From Saprospiraceae bacterium (GTDB lineage Bacteria > Bacteroidota > Bacteroidia > Chitinophagales > Saprospiraceae): a stretch of DNA of 5,463 nt. The stretch is from the NCBI GenBank assembly GCA_027009605.1, contig JALVCY010000065.1, positions 1 to 5,463 on the forward strand, written 5' to 3'. The notes under the pieces were generated by a model that saw nothing but the letters and a program-made list of their open reading frames with translations, was not told the DNA's origin and ran no database searches. Made by a program: the position numbers and the translations under genes. Within the stretch, counting starts at the first letter, position 1. Each line of letters starts with the position of its first letter. Shown here one piece after another: positions 1 to 4,700 of this stretch.

Positions 1-324
1 GACCGGTACGCCCGGTGGGTTAGGAGTAGCCATTAATGCAGTGATGGTGGCATCCATACCGTTGGTAACTGCATTTTTTATCAAATCATACGTGGGGCCA
101 AAAGTCGCCCGTCGTAGCAAATGCCCTGCTTCTTGAAAAGTCCAAGGCCCGGTATAAGGCATGATGCCCTTGTCGCTGGGTCCCATAAAGTCGTATTGGG
201 TCGGTGTGCTTCGATAGCGGGGAATCACACTCCGAAATAAATCTCTTCGGGACAGTTTGCTGGTAGAATTTTCTTTCCGAAATGTTTTTAGGACTTCGGG
301 CTTACGGCGTTTAGTGGCAATCAT
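1..324 (-). CDS. DUF1800 family protein, second tandem copy (partial, N-terminal 108 residues)
   Basis: The reading frame starts at the ATG at 324-322 and stays open to the left edge, so the C-terminal part is missing. Residues 50-76 (SDKGIMPYTGPW, then HLLRRATFGPT) closely match residues 27-54 of the complete DUF1800 protein encoded just upstream (SSKGLSPYTGAW, HILRRTMFGPT), so the two are paralogs. HLLRRATFGPT is the N-terminal signature of DUF1800 (PF08811), a family of unknown biochemical function common in Bacteroidota and Planctomycetota. This copy has about 24 extra basic N-terminal residues before a twin-arginine-like SRRDLFRS (residues 25-32), which aligns with KRRDFLSI of the paralog. 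No hydrophobic segment follows, so Tat export is uncertain. The ATG is preferred because an in-frame TGA lies 24 nt upstream and the next Met (47) would remove the RR motif. It lies 78 nt after the paralog and is probably co-transcribed with it. Confidence 0.88.
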   Translation of the reverse strand, partial: MIATKRRKPEVLKTFRKENSTSKLSRRDLFRSVIPRYRSTPTQYDFMGPSDKGIMPYTGPWTFQEAGHLLRRATFGPTYDLIKNAVTNGMDATITALMATPNPPGVPV

Positions 325-371
325 AAGGTCATTTTTAATTGATTTTCAATGGTTTAAAGGGTAAGACGTCG

Positions 372-386
372 CAATAGGATCTATTG
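372..386. other. Short stem-loop between the two DUF1800 genes
   Basis: CAATAG (372-377) and CTATTG (381-386) form a perfect 6-bp inverted repeat around a 3-nt loop, in the 78-nt gap between the DUF1800 genes. No U-run follows on the minus strand, so it does not look like an intrinsic terminator. It could be an mRNA stem-loop that sets relative expression of the two genes, or chance. The rest of the gap is A-rich leader before the downstream ATG. Confidence 0.3.
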
Positions 387-402
387 TTACAGGCTCAAGT
401 TC

Positions 403-2067
403 TTAGCTCAACTGAAATTCGGGTAGTTCCAAAATGGCTTTGAGCAAGTTTCTAATCTTACTTTCCAGGCTCATTTTTATGTTTTCATCTGTTGGGTCTG
501 CAATATGGTTGTTGTATTCAGTTGTCCATTCAAAGTCCGGTAAGCCGGGTAGTAAAACTGTTTTGAGATAAGCTTTTAAGCTGCTATTGGTAGGAAGGGG
601 TAGGAGTAATTTAGTTAATTCGTCCACGACTACTGTTGGCGAACTAGGGTTAGAAGTAAGTTGTACCACACCCACCAAGTCTAATTTGTATCTTTTTTGT
701 CCAATTTTGATGCCGTTTCCGACAAAAATATTTTTGATGGCGTTTCTTTTTTGATAGGTGACCGGATTGACCCAAATTCGGTGGTAGGTCGGGGCTTGAT
801 AATAGGCTTTCCAACCGGCTACAGAGGGGGGCGAGAAGTATCTCATCCCCAAAGAAATCTGAAAATTCGATAATTTTTTATGGAGTGTATATCGGTCGGC
901 CAAGTCATCAGGCTGTGGCCAATTGAGCTGCTTGAAAAGGGATTGAAGATAATCAATGGGATGTTTGATTAAACAACCGCGAGTTGGAGCATCAAAGAAA
1001 TGCTCACTTTTAAAAAGTTTTTCCAAGACCGGTTTGACTTCGTAATCGCTGTCAATGAGCAATTGGGTCAGTGGCTGGATGATGTTGGATTCTATGGTAG
1101 GTGTGATGTCGTAATAGACAAAAAAGCGATAGATTTTGGTTACAATGAAGTGAGCCACACTCTCTTTCGAGAAAATAATATCGATAAAATCTTTATATTC
1201 ATTTTCACCATTTTCGGTGATGACGGCATGGTCAAAATGGGCAGATAAGGTCTTGGAGCCGGTAGAATGCTTGTTGGGTCTGAAAAATACTTCTAAAGGC
1301 TGGGCGGCATCTGTAGAATTAGTGCCCCTTACTTTCCAGCCGGTTAGGATTTTGGCTCCTTGGATGACATCTTGCTCGGTGTAGTTGGTGTAGTCTCCCG
1401 GGGCGATGAGCGGTCCTTTGGATACGGTAAATAATTCTAGCAATTCCCGGGCATAATTTTCATTGGGTTCGGCCTTGACATTTTCGTCTCCATTTAGGTA
1501 GCGCAACATGTGGGCATCAATGGTTATGTCTTTGGTTAGCTGCCGGAAATTGCCTAAGGCATGCTTTCGCAAAAGCGTCACGTGTTGATAGACAGCTTCG
1601 GGAACTACCACGGACTCTGTTGCAAAGTGATTATGCCAAAAAAGTGTCATTTTTTCGCGCAAGCTGATACCTTCCAAGGTCAGGACTTCGTGATTCCATG
1701 CCAAAAGTGATTTTCTCCGACTTTGTTTATGTTCGTTCGTATTCGTTGCGTTCAGTGGTTTGCCCACCCAAGACTCTCCGATAGGCGTGCTGACATCATC
1801 GGGAAAGTCTGCATTCAGTGGCGGGGACGGCAACGGCGAGTCTGCCACGAGCATCGCCACTGTCGTCTCTAAATCCATGTTCGCAACTTGCTGCATTTGT
1901 GCCAGCGTAGGCCCAAACATGGTGCGTCGAAGGATGTGGGAAGCTTCTTCAAAACCCCAAGCGCCGGTGTAAGGGCTCAGCCCCTTGGAACTAGGTGGGT
2001 TATCAGGGAAGGAATTGGAGGCTTTGGGGGAAGCCGAGAGAATGCTCAAAAAGTCTCGTCTTTTCAT
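403..2067 (-). CDS. DUF1800 domain-containing protein (complete, 554 aa)
   Basis: The conserved landmarks of DUF1800 (PF08811) appear in order: HILRRTMFGPT (44-54), EKMTLFWHNHFAT (138-150), LRKHALGNFRQLTKDI (166-181), MLRYLNGDENVKAEPNENYARELLELFT (187-214, the most conserved block), TEQDV...LTGW (230-244), a middle segment ending in KIYRFFVYY (311-319), and SPPSVAGW (412-419). The length is normal for the family. The biochemical role of the family is unknown; its genes are often found beside DUF1501 genes, and I assign no reaction. The N-terminus MKRRDFLSIL has a twin-arginine-like RRxFL motif, but Pro/Ser-rich sequence follows instead of a hydrophobic core, so export is unproven. The start ATG (2067-2065) places RR at residues 3-4, as in many family members. 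A divergent paralog follows 78 nt downstream in the same direction, suggesting one operon. The 410-nt gap upstream shows no clear TAnnTTTG promoter. Confidence 0.95.
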   Translation of the reverse strand: MKRRDFLSILSASPKASNSFPDNPPSSKGLSPYTGAWGFEEASHILRRTMFGPTLAQMQQVANMDLETTVAMLVADSPLPSPPLNADFPDDVSTPIGESWVGKPLNATNTNEHKQSRRKSLLAWNHEVLTLEGISLREKMTLFWHNHFATESVVVPEAVYQHVTLLRKHALGNFRQLTKDITIDAHMLRYLNGDENVKAEPNENYARELLELFTVSKGPLIAPGDYTNYTEQDVIQGAKILTGWKVRGTNSTDAAQPLEVFFRPNKHSTGSKTLSAHFDHAVITENGENEYKDFIDIIFSKESVAHFIVTKIYRFFVYYDITPTIESNIIQPLTQLLIDSDYEVKPVLEKLFKSEHFFDAPTRGCLIKHPIDYLQSLFKQLNWPQPDDLADRYTLHKKLSNFQISLGMRYFSPPSVAGWKAYYQAPTYHRIWVNPVTYQKRNAIKNIFVGNGIKIGQKRYKLDLVGVVQLTSNPSSPTVVVDELTKLLLPLPTNSSLKAYLKTVLLPGLPDFEWTTEYNNHIADPTDENIKMSLESKIRNLLKAILELPEFQLS

Positions 2068-2211
2068 AATCGGTTGATGGTTTAATAGTATGGTAGGAAT
2101 GGCTGTCCCTTGGATAGACGCAAAAAACGGGGGAGCGTTTAATCGCCTTGATATATATTACAACGACTTTCCGGACTAAAATTGGGAAATAGATATAAAA
2201 AAAATAGAAAT

Positions 2212-2227
2212 TACCCTATTTGGGGTA
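2212..2227. promoter_or_regulatory. Inverted repeat TACCC-N6-GGGTA, candidate operator
   Basis: TACCC (2212-2216) and GGGTA (2223-2227) are perfect 5-bp arms around TATTTG. The element sits at the edge of an AT-rich stretch, about 145 nt upstream of the start codon of the complete DUF1800 gene. Its position and symmetry suit a binding site for a dimeric regulator. The arms are short enough to arise by chance, and no regulator gene is visible in the window. Confidence 0.3.
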
Positions 2228-2244
2228 GGAGTCTGGATGAGTGG

Positions 2245-2322
2245 TGGCTGCCTTCGGCGTTCAAGGAGTACGCTCTCTTGGCTGCCTTCCCGTTATGCCG
2301 CTACGTCGTTATGCCGCTATAC
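2245..2322. repeat. GC-rich island of short direct repeats
   Basis: TGGCTGCCTTC occurs at 2245-2255 and again at 2279-2289 (34 nt apart). Directly after it, CGTTATGCCGCTA occurs at 2291-2303 and 2307-2319, a tandem with a 16-nt period. The island is clearly richer in GC than the DNA on its left and contains no credible ORF. It may be a fragment of a dispersed intergenic repeat family or the remains of an expanded tandem array. Its other copies, if any, lie outside this window. Confidence 0.55.
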
Positions 2323-2410
2323 TGTGGTCTCATGATATAGGTTGACAGGTTTTGATGTAGAAAACTTTTCGTGAAACTACGAAGAATGAGTAAATTGATG
2401 CCCCAAAAAA

Positions 2411-2480
2411 TGACTCATTTCTCACCACTCATCTCTCACTACTCACTACTCATTTCTCACCATTCCCCACTACCCACTCA
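2411..2480 (-). repeat. Ten-unit heptamer repeat (TGAGNNN), starting at a stop codon
   Basis: Read on the minus strand from 2480 to 2411, the DNA divides exactly into ten 7-nt units. Eight are TGAG plus a variable triplet (TGG, AAA, TAG, TAG, AGA, TGG, AAA, TCA); units two and three are degenerate (GTAGTGG, GGAATGG). The first TGA is the stop codon of the beta-helix gene, so the array forms the start of its 3' untranslated region. A 15-bp exact repeat within it, ACTCATTTCTCACCA on the plus strand, lies at 2413-2427 and 2448-2462. This resembles the heptameric short tandemly repeated repetitive (STRR) sequences known from cyanobacteria. Slippage is the likely origin; a function is not evident. 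Confidence 0.75.
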
Positions 2481-4172
2481 ACCTTTAACCAGCAACGCCG
2501 ATTGATTTTGAATCGTCAAAATATAAATGCCTTTCGGCAAAAGATGGGTATCAATGGCGTTATGTTTGGCGGAAGCCCAATGAACCATCCCGTCAAAATT
2601 ACGGCCTGAGATACTAATTATGTGTATATCTGCTTTCGCAAATGATTGTTCTGTCAGATAAATGACATCTGAAAAAGGATTGGGATAGCATTTTAGTTTT
2701 TGCGCAAGCGCATCTAGAATCGCATCCGGAGCAAAATATTCAAGTGCACCTAAGTCCGGTTCGTCGTCCCGTGTCGCTCCCGTATAGTCATCAGCTACGG
2801 CAAAATTGGTATTGGCTGCCCCAATAGCCGGAGAGCCGGATTGCAACGCAAAGTCAAAAGCCGCCGGATCCACAAATAATGGGTCATTCTCCATGGTGTT
2901 GACCTGAATCCCCGATAAATCCGGATCTTGTCCGGTATGCCCGAAAATCATATTAGTATTGACCAATAAATTAGTGGTATTGGCTACCGAAATCGCATAT
3001 TTACCCAAATCGGAGTCTATGACTGAGATATTATTGTAAATCTTAATATTGTCACTTTTTGATGCACTGATGCCGATATTGGAGCCGCCGCCGGAAGTGC
3101 CATTCGTGGTATGGGTGTAGGAGTTAAAATAGCAGGTGTTGTTGATGATGTCTATCCGCTCACCCGAATTGCTGTGAATCCCACTAAATCCATTCCAATA
3201 AGCTAGGTTGTTGGCAATCAAAATACGTCCTTTTGTCCATCCATTGTCTTGGTCATTTCTTTGGAGTGAGATGCCTTTGCCTTCGTCAATATGTGGATTG
3301 ATGAAGGTTTTGGATGGTGCCCAAGAGTAGATTTCGTTGAAATTGTGGTGTACCTTATTGCCGATGATATTGATTTTGTAGTTGTTGGTATTATCAAAAT
3401 TTTGGGTCTTGGTGACCACAAATCCGTGAGTCCCTGAATAAGATTTTCTAGAACAATCATGGACTTCATTGCCGATGATATTGACATAACTGCTGTTTGC
3501 CACTCGTAATCCGCCCCCCGGCATGTGGTGAATCACCATGTTTTTGATGTCCAGATGGTTGACACCGGTAAAGTAAAGCCCCCGTGTATCGGTGTAGGAA
3601 GGTCTTTTGATATTGTTGAGCTTAGGGAAGGTCATATTTGCCACTTGCTCATCCGTTGTACCGGGGGGAACTCGATAATGAACTGTGCCGTCTTTTTTGT
3701 ATAAAAATTGCAAGGCCTTGGCGGTAGCCAAGGAGATCTGGTTGACTTCTCCTTCGATTTCTATCCCGTCAAAGACTAGATAGGAGCTATTCGTCACCCG
3801 CAAAATATTGGCACCATCGCCCTTGAATACCGTATTCTCATCATAGGCTTTGAGCGTGATGTAGTGTCCGGGCGTGCCGTTTAATTGGCTGATTTGGATG
3901 CTGTTTTCTTGCGTCCAAATATGGGGGTCATTGATGTCGCCATTGTAGGTATAATTGGGGTCGTAGCTGTCATTGGAGAATATCCCCATAAAAAATAGGG
4001 TGTCATCGGGGTTGAGTTTATTGACGGCTTTGTTGACCGATTGAAAAGGGGTGGTTGGGCTTTTGCCGTTGTTGCTGTCCGAACCGGATTCTTGGCTTAC
4101 GTACCAACTGGTTTGGGCGACGAGAGCTTGGCTTAGTAGGAGAAGGAGGATTATTTTTTTCATTTTTTTCAT
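2478..4172 (-). CDS. Secreted right-handed beta-helix protein with T9SS type A sorting domain
   Basis: The start MKKMKKIILLLLLSQALVAQ is a classical signal peptide, probably cleaved after Gln20. Residues 22-60 (WYVSQESGSDSNNGKSPTTP, then FQSVNKAV) match the DUF1565-like cap of parallel beta-helix proteins. About 100-410 hold repeated short strands with Asn ladders (NIIGNEVHDC, NIIGNKVHHN, LIANNLAYWN, DIINNTCYFN, KIYNNISVID), typical of PbH1/Beta_helix (PF13229) coils. Residues about 430-479 (PLFVDP, LQSGSPAIGAA, DLGALEY) match the 'choice-of-anchor Q' ending. Residues 495-564 (CYPNPFSD ... LPKGIYILTIQN) are a type A sorting domain, which directs passage through the outer membrane by the type IX system and is then cleaved. 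Relatives include polysaccharide lyases, but I cannot identify catalytic residues or a substrate. Met4 (4163) is an alternative start; Met1 gives the better n-region and follows an A-rich leader. The gene ends in TGA inside a heptamer array. Confidence 0.93.
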   Translation of the reverse strand: MKKMKKIILLLLLSQALVAQTSWYVSQESGSDSNNGKSPTTPFQSVNKAVNKLNPDDTLFFMGIFSNDSYDPNYTYNGDINDPHIWTQENSIQISQLNGTPGHYITLKAYDENTVFKGDGANILRVTNSSYLVFDGIEIEGEVNQISLATAKALQFLYKKDGTVHYRVPPGTTDEQVANMTFPKLNNIKRPSYTDTRGLYFTGVNHLDIKNMVIHHMPGGGLRVANSSYVNIIGNEVHDCSRKSYSGTHGFVVTKTQNFDNTNNYKINIIGNKVHHNFNEIYSWAPSKTFINPHIDEGKGISLQRNDQDNGWTKGRILIANNLAYWNGFSGIHSNSGERIDIINNTCYFNSYTHTTNGTSGGGSNIGISASKSDNIKIYNNISVIDSDLGKYAISVANTTNLLVNTNMIFGHTGQDPDLSGIQVNTMENDPLFVDPAAFDFALQSGSPAIGAANTNFAVADDYTGATRDDEPDLGALEYFAPDAILDALAQKLKCYPNPFSDVIYLTEQSFAKADIHIISISGRNFDGMVHWASAKHNAIDTHLLPKGIYILTIQNQSALLVKG

Positions 4173-4197
4173 TTTTTTTGTCTTTGGTCTTTTGGGC

Positions 4198-4231
4198 GCT
4201 GACGGGATGAACGGCCGTTCATCCCGTCAGC
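4198..4231. repeat. Perfect 34-bp palindrome in the leader of the beta-helix gene
   Basis: GCTGACGGGATGAACGG (4198-4214) is followed at once by its exact reverse complement (4215-4231). It ends 25 nt before the ATG at 4172 and lies downstream of the candidate promoter, so the mRNA would carry a very stable hairpin of about 15 bp with a 4-nt loop. On the plus strand the hairpin is followed by CTTTTGGTCTTT, which resembles an intrinsic terminator, but no plus-strand gene needs one. On the minus strand no U-run follows. A direct repeat TTTGGTCTTT flanks it (4183-4192 and 4233-4242). It could be a translational control hairpin, a mobile extragenic palindrome with a target duplication, or a block to antisense transcription. 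Confidence 0.8.
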
Positions 4232-4358
4232 TTTTGGTCTTTGGCTTCGTTGGTGGTTTGTTCTCGGCTTTCTTGCTTCGTTATTTTATGTTCGGTGTTC
4301 AAATTGCTTTCGGCGTTTAATGTATTACAACTAGAAATTGAAAGAAGTAAATCCTTAA

Positions 4359-4392
4359 CAAATTTAGTTATGGGATTGGCAAGTCAGACCAA
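4359..4392 (-). promoter_or_regulatory. Candidate Bacteroidota promoter for the beta-helix gene
   Basis: On the minus strand TAAATTTG (4366-4359) matches the -7 consensus TAnnTTTG of Bacteroidota, and TTG (4392-4390) lies 23 nt upstream, at the upper limit of the TTG-N17-23-TAnnTTTG spacing reported for Flavobacterium. It would give a leader of roughly 180 nt before the ATG at 4172, containing the 34-bp palindrome. An 8-nt degenerate match is easily found by chance, so this is a candidate only. Confidence 0.45.
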
Positions 4393-4404
4393 TGCTAGAT
4401 TGGT
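4375..4404. promoter_or_regulatory. CCAAT/ATTGG inverted repeats over the candidate promoter
   Basis: ACCAAT (4388-4393), GCTAG, ATTGGT (4399-4404) is a 17-bp inverted repeat with perfect 6-bp arms. A further ATTGG at 4375-4379 forms a second, wider pair with the same CCAAT. The middle CCAAT covers the TTG of the candidate promoter, so a dimeric protein bound here would be expected to affect initiation. This is inferred from symmetry and position alone. Confidence 0.3.
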
Positions 4405-4437
4405 AGTTGAAACGAGTTTAAGTCGTTGTTATCATTT

Positions 4438-4548
4438 TCAATATAGCAGCATTATATGATTATTAGCAGTTAATCCATCTGGACAAGTCTGTGCAAAGCC
4501 AACCAAAGACATCGTAGCAAAAATCAGTACAAGTAAATATTTCTTCAT
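4438..4548 (-). CDS. Short ORF consisting of a signal peptide and a 16-residue tail; possible gene remnant
   Basis: The ATG at 4548-4546 opens a 36-residue frame: MKKYLLVLIFATMSLVGFAQ is a textbook signal peptide with the 'AQ' cleavage end seen in Bacteroidota, followed only by TCPDGLTANNHIMLLY and a TGA. The leader before the ATG is A/T-rich without a Shine-Dalgarno site, normal for the phylum. Such a good signal peptide is unlikely to arise by chance, but the mature part is too short for a known domain. After the stop, another frame reads CCYIENDNNDLNSFQLPI before its own stop, which fits frameshift decay of a longer secreted protein. It may be a pseudogene 5' end or a genuine small secreted peptide; I cannot decide between them. 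It lies 265 nt before the beta-helix gene and 152 nt after the gene ending at 4701. Confidence 0.5.
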   Translation of the reverse strand: MKKYLLVLIFATMSLVGFAQTCPDGLTANNHIMLLY

Positions 4549-4680
4549 AATGTCAAAATCTATAGTGTAAGAGAAGGAGATTGAATGTTGCAATATTAGG
4601 GGGAAATGATGATACAAAGGTTTGATAATTGCCTAAATGGGTTTGAGAACGGTCGAGTCAGGTAGTTATTTTTTTTGCGC

Positions 4681-4697
4681 AATGCCTGATAGGCATT
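4681..4697. other. Stem-loop just after the stop codon of the beta-propeller-like gene
   Basis: AATGCCT (4681-4687) and AGGCATT (4691-4697) form a perfect 7-bp stem with a 3-nt loop, beginning 3 nt after the stop codon at 4703-4701. Its position suggests a 3' end hairpin. However, the minus strand continues GCGC followed by an A-run rather than a U-run, so it is not a canonical intrinsic terminator for this gene. It may instead protect the mRNA end. Confidence 0.4.
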
Positions 4698-4700
4698 TTC

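Larger units (their letters stand above)
2068..2477. other. 410-nt intergenic region, repeat-rich, no credible gene
   Basis: This gap separates the stop of the beta-helix gene from the start of the DUF1800 operon, both read on the minus strand. From high to low coordinates it holds a heptamer array (to 2411), a GC-rich island of short direct repeats (about 2245-2322, about 59% GC over 2241-2320), an inverted repeat TACCC/GGGTA (2212-2227), and an AT-rich stretch (about 28% GC over 2141-2220) that could hold a promoter. I found no TAnnTTTG element on the minus strand. A weak, bulged stem-loop (about 2365-2384) followed by TTTTC on the minus strand might end the beta-helix transcript. The only small ORF seen, on the plus strand at 2237-2335, has the composition of repeat-derived noise. 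Confidence 0.6.

Noticed and set aside
1000..1248. Plus-strand ORF of 82 codons
   Set aside because: It lies antisense inside the complete DUF1800 gene, whose family motifs cover this region; it has no recognisable domain.
1760..2085. Two overlapping plus-strand ORFs of 65-70 codons
   Set aside because: Antisense to the N-terminal part of the DUF1800 gene, low-complexity composition, no family match.
349..2085. Shared 9-mer TTAAACCAT (minus strand) upstream of both DUF1800 genes, at 357-349 and 2085-2077
   Set aside because: Short, A/T-rich and at different distances from the two start codons; probably chance or a leftover of the duplication.
2237..2335. Plus-strand ORF of 32 codons in the repeat island
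   Set aside because: Its composition (Ser/Arg/Leu/Cys) follows the direct repeats, and there is no leader, domain or neighbour to support it.
2365..2384. Intrinsic terminator for the beta-helix gene
   Set aside because: The stem is only about 6 bp with a 2-nt bulge and the U-run is TTTTC; too weak to call as a feature.
2408..2420. AAATGA-C-TCATTT palindrome as an operator or hairpin
   Set aside because: It is produced by the last heptamer unit meeting a T-run; a 1-nt loop cannot form a normal hairpin, and there is no supporting context.
2411..2480. CRISPR-like array
   Set aside because: The units are 7 nt with no spacers; this is a simple heptamer tandem repeat.
3218..3487. Minus-strand ORF of 89 codons in a different frame within the beta-helix gene
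   Set aside because: Entirely inside the beta-helix coils, Ser/Ile/Thr-rich shadow of the true frame.
4051..4459. Two plus-strand ORFs of 72-89 codons across the 5' end and leader of the beta-helix gene
   Set aside because: One is antisense to the signal peptide region and runs through the palindrome; the other needs a TTG start and crosses the candidate promoter. Their hydrophobicity comes from the antisense of A/T-rich leader DNA.
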